A stretch of 64,000 nucleotides of DNA from Byssovorax sp. (lineage in GTDB: Bacteria > Myxococcota_A > Polyangia > Polyangiales > Polyangiaceae). The position numbers were made by a program, and so were the translations under genes. The stretch lies in assembly GCA_025362495.1 (NCBI GenBank), contig JANYGI010000063.1:31236-95235 (forward strand), written 5' to 3'. Below, piece by piece: positions 8,544 through 21,085 of this stretch. The notes under the pieces were generated by a model. The model did not search any database. It saw only the letters and a list, made by a program, of their open reading frames with translations, and was not told the origin of the DNA. Positions within the stretch are counted from its first letter, which is position 1, and each line of letters opens with the position of its first letter.

Positions 8544-9509
8544 ATGAAGACCCTCGAGCATTTCGTCTCCAACCACGACGGCTGGCACATCTCACTATTC
8601 CAGACCTGGGATGAAGAGCGCCTGGTCCCGGGTCGCCGCCCGGTGCTCATCGTGCCTGGCTACGGGATGAACTCCTTCATCTTCAGCTATCACCCCCACG
8701 GGGACTCGCTGGAAGGCTACCTCGCCCGCGCTGGATTCGAGGTCTGGCGCGTCGATTTACGGGCCCAGGGCAAGAGCGTCTCCATCGGCGGGACCGACTC
8801 GTTCGGCCTCGAAGATCTCGCCGTCACCGATCTCGGCGCCGCCATCGACTTCGCCCTCGAGCGCTCGCACAGCGGGGCCGACCGGGTCGACGTCATCGGC
8901 GCCTCGCTCGGCGGCACCATCGTGTTCCTCCACGCGGCCTTGAAGAAGGACAACAAGCTCGGATCCATCGTCGCGATGGGCTCGCCCGTGCGCTGGGTCG
9001 ACATCCACCCGGCGATCCGCGTGGCCTTCGCCGTCCCCGCGCTCGTCGGCCTCGTCCGCCTCCGCGGCACCCGCCAGATGGCCGGCTTCGCGTTACCGCA
9101 CATCCTGAAGCGGATACCGTCGGTCCTCTCGATTTACATGAACGCCAGCATCACCGACATCAGCGCCGAGATGGTCAAGACGGTGGAAGATCCGAATCGC
9201 CACGTCAACCGCGAGATCGCCTACTGGATCCGCGACCGCGACCTCACCGTCCGCGGCCAGAACCTCTCGACGGCGATTCGCGATCTCCAGAATCCCTTGC
9301 TCTGCGTCCTCGCCCGCGGGGACGGCATCGTCCCCCGCCGCACCGCCGAGTTCCCGTACCTCACCGTGGCCTCGAAGGTGAAGCGATTGCTCGAAGTCGG
9401 CACGAAAGATCGAGCCATGGCTCATGCCGATCTCTTCGTCTCCAACGGCGCGCAAGAGGGCGTGTTCGCCCCGATCGCCGAGTGGCTGGTGGAGCCGAAA
9501 CCCGGCTGA
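8544..9509 (+). CDS. Alpha/beta-hydrolase
   Basis: A 321-residue serine hydrolase, cytoplasmic by sequence. The opening PVLIVPGYGMNSFIF gives the oxyanion-hole strand-loop, VIGASLGG the nucleophile elbow with Ser, RGDGIVP the acid residue region and MAHADLF the catalytic His. The layout resembles the lipase/esterase and PHA-synthase-like branch, where the cap is inserted after the nucleophile helix. It lies 36 bases after the phosphoesterase lipoprotein in the same direction and may be co-transcribed, which would suit a lipid-degradation role, though the substrate is inferred. Confidence 0.85.
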   Translation: MKTLEHFVSNHDGWHISLFQTWDEERLVPGRRPVLIVPGYGMNSFIFSYHPHGDSLEGYLARAGFEVWRVDLRAQGKSVSIGGTDSFGLEDLAVTDLGAAIDFALERSHSGADRVDVIGASLGGTIVFLHAALKKDNKLGSIVAMGSPVRWVDIHPAIRVAFAVPALVGLVRLRGTRQMAGFALPHILKRIPSVLSIYMNASITDISAEMVKTVEDPNRHVNREIAYWIRDRDLTVRGQNLSTAIRDLQNPLLCVLARGDGIVPRRTAEFPYLTVASKVKRLLEVGTKDRAMAHADLFVSNGAQEGVFAPIAEWLVEPKPG

Positions 9510-9541
9510 TCCATTCTGCTGCTGATCTGCTGCTGATCTGA

Positions 9542-9684
9542 TGTGGGGCGGGCCTCCGTGCCCGCCGCATGGAATCTCTACAGCCGACCAAGCCTGATCT
9601 GGGAGCCGCTCCAGAGCAGATGATCCTGTGCAGCTCTGGTCGCTCGAGGTTGTCCATGCGGCGGGCACGGAGGCCCGCCCCACA
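9542..9684. repeat. Perfect 32-bp inverted repeat with a nested hairpin
   Basis: The arms at 9542-9573 and 9653-9684 are exact reverse complements over 32 bases. The 79-base interior contains another inverted pair, CCAGAGC (9611-9617) and GCTCTGG (9633-9639). An 11-base tandem duplication (CTGCTGCTGAT twice, 9516-9537) sits just outside the left arm. No gene lies in the 355-base gap 9510-9864. The element could be a MITE-like mobile remnant, a very stable terminator for the hydrolase gene, or a structured RNA; the sequence does not decide. Confidence 0.75.
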
Positions 9685-9864
9685 CCGGAGCGGATCCCCC
9701 GGAGGACATCGCCCGCCTCCGCCGCCCCGCGCGCCGACGCCGCCCCCGCGGCTTGAAGCGCGGGCCACCAAAAATCGGCCGGAAACCGCGGCATTTTCTC
9801 CTGTGCGGACCCCGCGGGCGATCGCGCTTGCAAGGGCGCGCCCGCCCGGGAAAGCTCGCACCCC

Positions 9865-12515
<2,651 letters not shown>

Positions 12516-12519
<4 letters not shown>

Positions 12520-13319
12520 CGCTCGACTTTCGTGGCAAGACGGCGCTCGTCACCGGCGCTTCGGCCGGCCTCGGGCGCGAGATGGCGCGGATCCTCGCGC
12601 GCGACGTCGACACTCTGGTGCTCACGGCGCGCCGGCAAGACCGCCTCGACGATCTCGCGGCCGAGCTCCGCCAGTTCCGGAGCGAGCTCCGCGTCCACGT
12701 CCGCGCCGTCGATCTCGCCGACCGCGCGGCCACGAGCGCGATGCTCGACGGCCTCGCGAGCGAGGGTATCGCCGTCGACATCCTGATCAACAACGCAGGC
12801 TACGGCGTCTACGGCCTCTTCGAGAAGAACGACTGGTCGAAGCTCGAGGGCATGCTCGAGCTCAACATGATCTCGGCGACGCTCCTGCTTCATCGCCTCA
12901 TCCCCGGCATGGTGAAGCGCGGCTTCGGCGCCATCCTCAACGTGGGCTCGACGGCCGGCATGGTGGAAATGCCTGGATTCGCCGGCTACGGCGCGACCAA
13001 GGCCTACTTCAACCACCTGAGCGAGGCCCTCCGGGGCGAGCTCAGCGGCACGGGCGTGGTGCTGACGGCGCTCTGCCCGGGCCCGGTCGAGACCGAGTTC
13101 CAGGCCGTCGCCGGCACCGACAAGCGCGGCAAGCTGCCAGCCCTCATTCACGTCGACGTCGTCGATTGCGCCGAGCAGGCGATAGCCGGTCTGAAGCGCG
13201 GGCGCGCCCGGGTGATACCCGGTCTCCTCGGCGCCGTGCCGCTCGGGGGGCTTCCCCGGCTGCTGACCCGCCCCATCTTTGCGCGTGCGGGCAAGAAAGT
13301 CCGCCGCGAAGAGAGCTGA
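12516..13319 (+). CDS. Short-chain dehydrogenase/reductase
   Basis: A classical SDR of 267 residues starting with GTG in the GTGA overlap with the aminopeptidase. The cofactor loop TGASAGLG lies near residue 15, the NNAG motif near residue 92, a Ser in NVGSTAG and the catalytic Y-x3-K in YGATKAYF. A basic residue after the second beta strand (LTARRQDRLDD) suggests NADP(H). The sequence resembles DltE/YqjQ-type SDRs of unknown substrate. Coupling to an aminopeptidase gives no obvious pathway link. Confidence 0.9.
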
Positions 13320-13398
13320 TCTCTCCCGCTGTCGCCCCCGCTGATCCGCGCCGCTCCCCGGCGCGTAGTGGCGGGCAACAATCCTGAAAGGTACCGAT

Positions 13399-13956
13399 AT
13401 GCACCGTACGACTCTCCTCGCTGTCTTCGCCGTCCTCGCCTCGGGCGCCTCGCTCGCCGCCTGCGGCAGCGACACCACCACCAGCACGAGCACCACCGGC
13501 GCCGGCGGCTCTACCTCGGCCACGTCGTCGACCGGCGATACCACATCGTCAACGACGTCGACCACCGCGGGCTCGACGAGCAGCGCCTCGGGCACCGGCG
13601 GCGGCGGCCCGACCCTCGTCAACGGCTGTGATCCTGCGGCCCTCGAAGACCACACGAAGGACGCCACCGTCGAGATCAAGTTCGGCGGCGCGCTCAACCA
13701 GACGTACGCGCCGCCGTGCATCAAGGTGAAGAGCGGAACGATGGTGACGTTCACCGGCGGCTTCGCCGTTCACCCGCTCGCGGCCGGCGAGACCAAGCCG
13801 GGCGTCGTCCCGGTGCCCGACGGCAAAAGCCCGATCAAGGCCACTTCCAGCGCCGTACCGTCCGTCACCTTCGCCATCTCGCCGGCGGGCAGCTATCCTT
13901 ACTACTGCACCGAGCACTACTCGATCGGTATGGAAGGGCTCATCGTCGCCGAGTGA
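13399..13956 (+). CDS. Cupredoxin (plastocyanin-like) lipoprotein
   Basis: A 185-residue lipoprotein with lipobox SLAAC, then about 50 residues of Ser/Thr/Gly linker. The C-terminal 110 residues form a blue-copper domain: one His ligand in FAVHPL, then Cys and His in YYCTEH and the axial Met in IGMEG, the normal order H...C-x2-H-x4-M region for plastocyanins. It is expected on the periplasmic face as a one-electron carrier. The start has a GAAAGG Shine-Dalgarno. The last 40 bases are also coding for the convergent cytochrome P450 gene on the other strand. Confidence 0.88.
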   Translation: MHRTTLLAVFAVLASGASLAACGSDTTTSTSTTGAGGSTSATSSTGDTTSSTTSTTAGSTSSASGTGGGGPTLVNGCDPAALEDHTKDATVEIKFGGALNQTYAPPCIKVKSGTMVTFTGGFAVHPLAAGETKPGVVPVPDGKSPIKATSSAVPSVTFAISPAGSYPYYCTEHYSIGMEGLIVAE

Positions 13957-15308
13957 GCGGCCTTCTTCGCGGGGCGCGCCCGGACAACCACCTTCGTCCC
14001 GCCCTTGGGTGAGTAAATCAAGCTGCGCAGCGTGGCCTTCACCGGCCCTCGGTCCACGAGGCGCAGCTCGATCCCGGCGCCGAGCATCGTCGCCATGATC
14101 ACCTTCATCTCGTGGAGCGAGAAGGCCATGCCCAGACAGCGACGCACCCCGCCGCCGAAGGGCAACCACTCGTAAGGATCGAGCTTCTTGCCGACGAAGC
14201 GCTCGGGCATGAACCGCAGCGGCTCGGGGTAGAGATCGGGCCGCCGGTGGGTCACGTGGGCGCAGGCCACGACGAACGTTCCCGCCGGCAGATCGTAGCC
14301 GGCGATCGTCGCCGGCTTCTTGAGAATACGCCCCATCGCGCCGGTCACCGGGTGGAGCCGCAGCGTCTCCTTGATCACCGAGTCGAGGCGTTCGAGCTTC
14401 GGTAAATGCTCGGCCGTCAGCGGCGCGGTGCCGGTCACGCGCGCGACCTCGGCCATCAACCGCTCTTGCTCTCCCGGCTCGCGCAAGAGCTCCTCGAAGG
14501 CCCAGCCCATCGCCGTCGCCGACGTCTCGTGACCGGCGATGAGCAGCGTCTTCAGCTGGCAGCACAGCGTCGCATCGTCGAGCCCTTTGCCGTGCTCGTC
14601 GACGGCGCGGATCAGCATCGCCAGCACGTCGTCCTTCTCGACCGAGAGGGCCCTTCGCGCCGCGATGTGGGCGAGCAGCGTCCGATCGAGAGCCTCGATT
14701 TCACGCTTGATCGACGCCCAGGGGCCGTATCCGTACATCTCCCTGCGCAGCGTCGGGATCATCCACAGCGCGCCCGAGGGCGCCTGCACCCGATCGAGCA
14801 GGTGCGTTATCTGGTGGCGCGCCTGGGTGAGCTCGGGCCCCTCCTCGTCGAGGCCGAGCACCGTGTTGAGGATGACGTCGAGCGTGATCCGCTGGAAGAG
14901 GCCGTGAAGGCCGACCTGATCGCCGGGCCGGAGCGAGCCAATCGCTCGCGCCGTGGACTCGCGCATCACGTCGGTGTAACAGCGCATCCGCTCGCCGTGG
15001 AAGGCCGGCATCATCATCCGTCGCACGTGGAGGTGCTCGGCGCCGTCGAGGAGCAACACCGATCGATCGCCGAGGAGCGGCCCGAGCAGCTCGTTGGCCT
15101 CGCCGGCGGCGAACCGCTCGGGATCGCCGGTGAAGATCTCCTTCAGGGCGGCTGGATGGTTGAAGATCGCCTCGACCCCGAAGAGCGTGCTCTTCATGAG
15201 GTAAGCCTCGCCGTAGCGGGCCGCGTCGCGCTCCAGGCATCCATCGGGATCCGCCATCCAGCGGAGCATGTTGACGAAGCCGGGGAGTTTCGAGGCGGGC
15301 GGAAGCAT
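13917..15308 (-). CDS. Cytochrome P450
   Basis: A 463-residue P450 without membrane anchor. The I-helix oxygen-binding motif AGHETSATAMGW, the K-helix ExxR (ETLRLHP), the PERF motif (FMPERFVG) and the heme loop PFGGGVRRCLG with C391 are all intact. The start has AAAGGGA 5 bases upstream. The overall pattern, with HVRRMMMPAFHG, fits CYP families related to CYP4/CYP102-type fatty-acid hydroxylases more than the short bacterial camphor type, but substrate is not known. No ferredoxin or reductase gene is adjacent. Its 3' end overlaps the cupredoxin gene tail to tail. Confidence 0.93.
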   Translation of the reverse strand: MLPPASKLPGFVNMLRWMADPDGCLERDAARYGEAYLMKSTLFGVEAIFNHPAALKEIFTGDPERFAAGEANELLGPLLGDRSVLLLDGAEHLHVRRMMMPAFHGERMRCYTDVMRESTARAIGSLRPGDQVGLHGLFQRITLDVILNTVLGLDEEGPELTQARHQITHLLDRVQAPSGALWMIPTLRREMYGYGPWASIKREIEALDRTLLAHIAARRALSVEKDDVLAMLIRAVDEHGKGLDDATLCCQLKTLLIAGHETSATAMGWAFEELLREPGEQERLMAEVARVTGTAPLTAEHLPKLERLDSVIKETLRLHPVTGAMGRILKKPATIAGYDLPAGTFVVACAHVTHRRPDLYPEPLRFMPERFVGKKLDPYEWLPFGGGVRRCLGMAFSLHEMKVIMATMLGAGIELRLVDRGPVKATLRSLIYSPKGGTKVVVRARPAKKAAHSATMSPSIPIE

Positions 15309-15359
15309 GGGCGTCCCTTTCGCTGAGGTCCGCCCTCCTTAGTAGCTCAGTTCCTCATT

Positions 15360-16475
15360 TCAAGCTCTGCCTTCGTCGATGGCGCGCAGGTGCTCTTCAT
15401 CATTCACGATCACCGGGGCCATCGTGTTGCGCAGCCCGGGGCGCGCGGCGCTATGGGAGCCGCGTACGCCCACGTCGCTCGTGGGGGCCACCGGGATCGG
15501 CGCGACGTTCTTTGGCCCGGTCACCGCGGCGACGCGCTCCTTGAACTGGAGTGCGGCCATCTCCTTCCGCGGCAGCGCCACGCCCGACGCCTCGCACCAC
15601 GCGAGCAGCTTGCGCCGCGCCTCCTTGTACTTCTCGGGCGACCTCTCCTCCGCGGCGACGATGCCTTCGGCCGTGGCGATGCTGATCGCCTCGCCCAGCG
15701 TGCGCGCGCCGTGCATGGGCTCGCAGTCCTTCATCCACTCGATGATCACGTCGGCGAGCTCGATCCCGGGGCGCTTGACCACCTCGCCGGGGGCGAGCCG
15801 ATCACAGCGGCTCTTCGTCACCACGAGGCTGTTGTCGGGCACCGTCATGTCGAAGAAGAGATCGGGCTCGTAGTCCACGCCTTCGCGCTGGATCGGGGCC
15901 AGACCCACCTTCACGGGCTCGCGCTTGCCGCGCTCGTTCTCCTGAACCACCCAGTCGACCTTGGCCCGCAGCGTGAAAATGACGTGAGCGCTGGAGGCGA
16001 GCACGCGCTGGATCAAGCGGTTGTGGATTGGCGTCATCGTCTTCCACCCCTCGCTGAACGAGTTCTTCGTGCGTGACCTCTCGGTCACGAGATCGACCTG
16101 CTCGAGCACGCCGTTGATGCCGCTCCACGCGTGCGAGAGCGAGTCGATGAGGATCACGCCCGCGCCCTCGGCCTCGCAGTAATCGAGCGCCGCCGTGTAG
16201 GCCGCAGGGCTGTAGTCGTCCTCGGGCATGGGCAGGTGCTTGAACTTGTATCCCTGCTTCGATCGCGGGCTGTACGCGTAGCGGAGCGCGCTCTTGCTCT
16301 CGGAGTCGATGACGAAGAGCGGCCCCGTGCCGAGGCGCTCGACCATGCGGGTCCCGAGGATGAGCCCGGTCTTCGTCTTGCCGCTGCCGGTTGGCCCGCA
16401 CAGCGCGGCGCGAAGGAGGAGGCTCTCGCGCGTCGCATCGACCGCGTGGAAGTTGTAGACCTTGGCTGCCATCAT
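15360..16475 (-). CDS. Phage-type RecA-like AAA ATPase (AAA_24/Sak4-like)
   Basis: A 371-residue P-loop ATPase; the start is ATGATG ending at 16475 with GGGAGA just upstream, not the longer in-frame extension. Walker A is GPTGSGKTKT (residues 27-36), the Walker B strand is GAGVILIDSLSHAW, and a sensor-like VIFTLRAKVDW follows. This is the arrangement of the AAA_24 RecA-like proteins carried by phages for single-strand annealing or recombination. The C-terminal third is helical and basic, ending in a short acidic tail. No other phage genes flank it, so it is either a domesticated phage gene or a cellular homologue of unknown role. Confidence 0.75.
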   Translation of the reverse strand: MMAAKVYNFHAVDATRESLLLRAALCGPTGSGKTKTGLILGTRMVERLGTGPLFVIDSESKSALRYAYSPRSKQGYKFKHLPMPEDDYSPAAYTAALDYCEAEGAGVILIDSLSHAWSGINGVLEQVDLVTERSRTKNSFSEGWKTMTPIHNRLIQRVLASSAHVIFTLRAKVDWVVQENERGKREPVKVGLAPIQREGVDYEPDLFFDMTVPDNSLVVTKSRCDRLAPGEVVKRPGIELADVIIEWMKDCEPMHGARTLGEAISIATAEGIVAAEERSPEKYKEARRKLLAWCEASGVALPRKEMAALQFKERVAAVTGPKNVAPIPVAPTSDVGVRGSHSAARPGLRNTMAPVIVNDEEHLRAIDEGRA

Positions 16476-16641
16476 GATTCTCCCGCCCCCGGGGAGGGGG
16501 CCCTGAACTGCACTGAACGGGATAGCAGTGTAAACACGGGGAGCAACGCGAGACACTTGGTTTGTGGGTCGGGAGCCCCGGGCATGGACATTATGGGTCC
16601 TACAGTTGCGGCCGCTCGGGCGCCCGGGTAAGGCTCCGGGA

Positions 16642-17424
16642 ATGTCCGACCCCGTGATCCTCGAGCGCCGCGGCCCGATTGGCGTCCTCCGCATCAACCG
16701 GGAAGACCGCCGCAACGCGCTCTCCCGCGACACGCTGTACGCCTTCGGACGCCTCGGGCGCGAGCTCGTGAACGATCCCGCGATCCGGGCGATCATCGTC
16801 ACCGGCACCGGCGACAAAGCCTTCTGCGCGGGGGCCGATCTCAAGGAGCGTCAGGGCATGAGCGCCGACGACGTGCGCGCCCAGGTCGGCCTCTACCGGA
16901 GCGAGCTCGGCGTGCTCGACACCAGCCCCAAGCCCGTCGTCGCGGCCCTCAACGGGGTGGCCTTCGGCGGCGGCCTGGAGCTGGCGTTGATCTGCGATCT
17001 GCGCGTCGCCGCGGCCCACGTCGAGGTGGGGCTGCCCGAGACGACGCTCGGGATCATCCCCGGCGCCGGGGGGACGCAGCGCTTGCCGCGCGTCGTCGGT
17101 GAGGCGCGCGCGAAGGAGATGATCCTCCTCGGCCGCAAGCTCGGCGCGGCCGAGGCCCTGGCGTGGGGGCTCGTCAACCGTGTTGCCCAGGCGGACACGT
17201 CGGTCCTCGACGACACGTTAAAGTGGCTCGAGCCCATCGCCCACGGCGCGCCGATCGCCCAGTCCGCGGCCCTCCGCGCCATCGAGTCGTCGTACGAGGT
17301 GCCGCTCACGGTCGGCCTCGAGCTCGAGCGCGTCTTCTACGACGAGACGCTGCGCAGCGAAGACCGCCTCGAGGCGCTGAAGGCCTTCGCCGAGAAGCGC
17401 AAGCCCGCGTTCCAGGGCAAGTGA
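16642..17424 (+). CDS. Enoyl-CoA hydratase/isomerase family protein
   Basis: A crotonase-fold protein of 260 residues starting at the ATG at 16642. The CoA/oxyanion segment is FCAGADLKER, and GVAFGGGLELALICD plus GLPETTLGIIPGAGGTQRLP carry the two expected catalytic Glu positions and the glycine-rich acyl pocket. The pattern is closest to the AUH (methylglutaconyl-CoA/enoyl-CoA hydratase) branch, linked in other organisms to leucine or fatty-acid breakdown. No acyl-CoA dehydrogenase or carboxylase gene lies next to it. The stop overlaps the phosphoesterase start by four bases. Confidence 0.92.
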   Translation: MSDPVILERRGPIGVLRINREDRRNALSRDTLYAFGRLGRELVNDPAIRAIIVTGTGDKAFCAGADLKERQGMSADDVRAQVGLYRSELGVLDTSPKPVVAALNGVAFGGGLELALICDLRVAAAHVEVGLPETTLGIIPGAGGTQRLPRVVGEARAKEMILLGRKLGAAEALAWGLVNRVAQADTSVLDDTLKWLEPIAHGAPIAQSAALRAIESSYEVPLTVGLELERVFYDETLRSEDRLEALKAFAEKRKPAFQGK

Positions 17425-18401
17425 CGCGCGGGGCGCGGCGCGCGATCTCCACGTTCGCGGCGCTGTGCGCGGGCGCGCTGCTCTCGGCGTCGGCCTGCGC
17501 GCCGCTGCCGCCGGCACGCTCGTTTTCAGGGAAAATCGAGGCGTTTCACGAAGGGGGGCGCTTCGCCGTCGTCGGCGATACGCAGCGCACCTCGTGGCTC
17601 GAGTTCTGGCGCGAGTCGAACGACGCCGAGCGCGAGGTGCTGGCGCACGCCATCGCCGCGTCGCACCCGGCGCTGCTGGCGATCACCGGCGATCTCGTCT
17701 TCGATGGCTCGTCCGCAGCGCAGTGGGCGCTGCTCGACGCGACGTGCGCGCCGATCCGCGACGCGGGGATCCCGGCCTTCGCGGCGCTCGGCAACCACGA
17801 GTACTGGGGCGGCAAGTCGGGCCCTGAGCACTTCTTCGAACGCTTCCCACACCTGGAAAACAAGCACTATTACGCTGTCGCCTACGGCCCGCTGCGCCTG
17901 GTGTTCCTCGACTCGAACATCACGGAGCAGACGCCGGCGGCGTGGGAGGCGCAGCGCGCGTGGTACGAGACGACGCTCGCCGACCTCGACGTCGATCCCG
18001 AGGTGCGCGGCGTCCTCGTGCTGCAACATCACCCGCCGTACACCAACAGCACGGTGACGTCGGACGAGCTCTACGTGCAACAGGTGATCGTGCCGCCGCT
18101 GCTGCGCGCGAAGAAGACGCTCGCGCTGCTCAGCGGCCACGTGCACAGCTACGAGCGCTTCGTTCGCGGCGGGAAGATGTTCGTCGTCAGCGGCGGCGGC
18201 GGCGGCCCGCGCGCGCGCCTCGCCGAAGGGAGCGATCGACGCCACCCGGACGATCTCTTCATCGGGCCGCCCATCCGCAGCTTTCATTTCACGGTGTTCA
18301 CGGTGACCGCGACGGGGCTCGACGCCGAGGTGATGGGGCTACCGAAGGGCGGGGCGATCGTCGCGCCGATCGATCACTTCACGCTGCCCTGGGCGCTCTG
18401 A
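17421..18401 (+). CDS. Calcineurin-like metallophosphoesterase lipoprotein
   Basis: Starts with GTG in a GTGA overlap with the enoyl-CoA hydratase; 326 residues. A signal peptide with lipobox LLSASAC puts it on the envelope. All metallophosphoesterase motifs are present in order: GDTQ, GDLVFDG, GNHEYW, LQHHPPY and SGHVHSYERF, so a two-metal catalytic centre is expected. The family includes purple-acid-phosphatase-like and nucleotide phosphodiesterase enzymes; the physiological substrate cannot be deduced. Coupling to a crotonase-fold gene looks like economy of space rather than a shared pathway. Confidence 0.9.
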   Translation: MTRGARRAISTFAALCAGALLSASACAPLPPARSFSGKIEAFHEGGRFAVVGDTQRTSWLEFWRESNDAEREVLAHAIAASHPALLAITGDLVFDGSSAAQWALLDATCAPIRDAGIPAFAALGNHEYWGGKSGPEHFFERFPHLENKHYYAVAYGPLRLVFLDSNITEQTPAAWEAQRAWYETTLADLDVDPEVRGVLVLQHHPPYTNSTVTSDELYVQQVIVPPLLRAKKTLALLSGHVHSYERFVRGGKMFVVSGGGGGPRARLAEGSDRRHPDDLFIGPPIRSFHFTVFTVTATGLDAEVMGLPKGGAIVAPIDHFTLPWAL

Positions 18402-18478
18402 AGGCCGCGTTCGATCGCTGCTTTCCTGGCCTCGCGGCCCGGCGCGCGCGATGTCGGCGACTACCCTGAGTGCGACCC

Positions 18479-19528
18479 ATGGAACGCAACGAGCGCTGGC
18501 TCTCGGTCGCCCTCCGCGTCGCGCCGCTGATCCTCTTCGTCTGGATGGTGCGCTCCGAGCTCGTCGTGGTCGCGCTCGGCGGCCTCTTCGCGCTGCTCCT
18601 CGATCCCTGGAAGCGGCGTCTCTCGCGGCGGTCGCCCTGGCTCGCGCGGCAAGCGCCCACCCTGCTCACGGTGGGATCGATCTTCCTCGTGGTGATCCCG
18701 CTGGTCTTCGTCGCGGCGCGCGTGGTCGTGTCGGCGCAGAGCTTCCTCGCCGGCGGGCTCGGCGACATCGCCGGGCGCCTGCAGACGTTCGCGGCCGAGC
18801 ACTTCGCCGGGCTCGCCGAACGCCTCGATTTGCCGGTCGAGAGCCTCCGGAGCGGCGCCGTCAACCTGGCGCAACGGATCGGCGAATCGATCGCCGGCCT
18901 CGCGAGCGGAGTGGCCTCCTCGCTCCCCGGCCAGATCGTCGATCTCTTCCTCTTCGTGCTCGCCCTCTTCTATTTTCTCCGCGACGGCGCCGCGCTCGTG
19001 CGCTGGTTGATGCGCCTCTCGCCCTTCCCCGAGCACGACACGGACGAGCTCTTCGCCTCGATCCGCGACACCGTCTATGGCGCCATCGTCGGCCAGCTCG
19101 CCACGTCGATGGTGCAGGGCGGCCTGACGCTGATCGCGCTCTACTTCTTCAAGATCCCCGGCGCGCTGATGTTCGGGATCATCGCCATGCTGCTCTCCGT
19201 CGTGCCCCTCGTCGGGACGACGCCGGTGACGGTGGGCGCCGCCGTTTATCTGCTCGCGTCGGGTCGTCTCGGCGCGGCCGCGGGGATGATTGTGGCCGCG
19301 GGCGTGATCGGGATCTCGGACAACGTGGTGCGCCCCTGGGTGCAGAGCTCGCAGTCGCGGATGCACCCGCTGGTGACGCTGCTGGCGATTTTCGGCGGCC
19401 TCGAGGTGCTCGGCGCGGCCGGCGTGTTCCTCGGCCCGGTGATCGCCGCGATCGCGATCTGGACGATCGAGCTGTACGCCGATCGGCACCGGAAGGCGGC
19501 CCGCGCGCCCGAGCCTCCCGCGACGTGA
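18479..19528 (+). CDS. AI-2E family transporter (permease)
   Basis: A polytopic membrane protein of 349 residues from the ATG at 18479. About eight hydrophobic segments are seen, with paired helices at the N-terminus (LRVAPLILFVWMV and LVVVALGGLFALLL), a soluble helical insert at about 85-150 and a compact C-terminal block. That block includes VPLVGTTPVTVGA and the conserved DNVVRPWV and GGLEVLGAAGVFLGPV motifs of the AI-2E/TqsA (PF01594) family. Members export small molecules or act as Na+/H+ antiporters; autoinducer transport is shown only for some. It stands alone between genes of unrelated function. Confidence 0.9.
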   Translation: MERNERWLSVALRVAPLILFVWMVRSELVVVALGGLFALLLDPWKRRLSRRSPWLARQAPTLLTVGSIFLVVIPLVFVAARVVVSAQSFLAGGLGDIAGRLQTFAAEHFAGLAERLDLPVESLRSGAVNLAQRIGESIAGLASGVASSLPGQIVDLFLFVLALFYFLRDGAALVRWLMRLSPFPEHDTDELFASIRDTVYGAIVGQLATSMVQGGLTLIALYFFKIPGALMFGIIAMLLSVVPLVGTTPVTVGAAVYLLASGRLGAAAGMIVAAGVIGISDNVVRPWVQSSQSRMHPLVTLLAIFGGLEVLGAAGVFLGPVIAAIAIWTIELYADRHRKAARAPEPPAT

Positions 19529-19535
19529 GGCGCGG

Positions 19536-20246
19536 CTACCAGCGCTCGATCCGCCACCCTCGGCGCTCGGCGACGCGGCGCAGGCGCGGATCGGGGTTGA
19601 CGATCACCCGCTCGGCGACACGCTCGAGCAGCGGCAAATCGCTGATGCTGTCGGTGTAGAAGATCGCGTCTTCGAGCTTGAAATCGAGCTTTTTTGCGAG
19701 GCGCTCCGCGCGGACGACCTTGCCCTCGGCGAGGCAGAGCGGGGCCTCGGCGCGGCCGGTGAAGATGCCGTTTTCGATCTCGAACTCGGTGGCGACGACG
19801 TGCTCGATCCCGAGGCGGTGCGCGAGCGGCCACGAGAGGTACGGCGAGGCGCCCGTCACGATCGCGCAGACCTCGCCCGCGGCCTGATGACGGCGCACCG
19901 CGAGGCGCCCCTCGTCGGTGATGTGCTCCTCGAGGTACTGCGAGAAGAAGTCGTCGCAGCGCGCGGCCATCACCGTCTCCGGCATGCCGCGGAGCTGGAG
20001 CACTACCTTCTTCGCGACGCTCTCCATGTCGAGGATGCCGAGCGTGTACTGGCCGACCCAGTACAGCGCCTGCATCAGATCGCCGAGCGAGGCCTCGCCG
20101 ATGTCGCGCTGATACCGCACGTAGAGGCTCGCCGACTCGCGCCGGAGCAGGGTGCGATCCATGTCGAAGAGGGCCGCGCGCCGCGGGATTTTCGGGGGCG
20201 TGGCCCCGTTCGAGAGATCGGCGCCGAGGGGAGAGCCAGCGTTCAC
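19536..20246 (-). CDS. HAD-IB family phosphatase
   Basis: A 236-residue haloacid-dehalogenase protein. Motif I is FDMDRTLL with nucleophile and general-acid Asp, motif II is IVTGAS, the Lys of motif III lies in EGKVVRAERL and motif IV is YTDSISDLPLLE. The helical cap between motifs I and II (residues about 40-110) is of the phosphoserine-phosphatase-like type; the family is close to TIGR01490. Substrates include phosphoserine and lysophosphatidic acid in relatives, so the exact reaction is open. It is convergent with the AI-2E gene, ends separated by 7 bases. Confidence 0.9.
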   Translation of the reverse strand: MNAGSPLGADLSNGATPPKIPRRAALFDMDRTLLRRESASLYVRYQRDIGEASLGDLMQALYWVGQYTLGILDMESVAKKVVLQLRGMPETVMAARCDDFFSQYLEEHITDEGRLAVRRHQAAGEVCAIVTGASPYLSWPLAHRLGIEHVVATEFEIENGIFTGRAEAPLCLAEGKVVRAERLAKKLDFKLEDAIFYTDSISDLPLLERVAERVIVNPDPRLRRVAERRGWRIERW

Positions 20247-20349
20247 CCGGGCACCCTAGTTGCGAGCGCGAGCGCGAGCGAGGACAACCGCGACCACGAG
20301 CGCGCGTGAAGGCTCCCTCCTCCGAACATTCGTGGTAAGCCGTGCCCGG

Positions 20350-20979
<630 letters not shown>

Positions 20980-21085
20980 TCGTCCCGAGGTCGTGAGCCC
21001 GGGTTGCGCCGGGGTCGCGGCCTCCCTAGCATCGGCGCTCGCCGCACTCTTGATCCGCCGCGCCCCGCGGCAGGAGGATCGCGCC

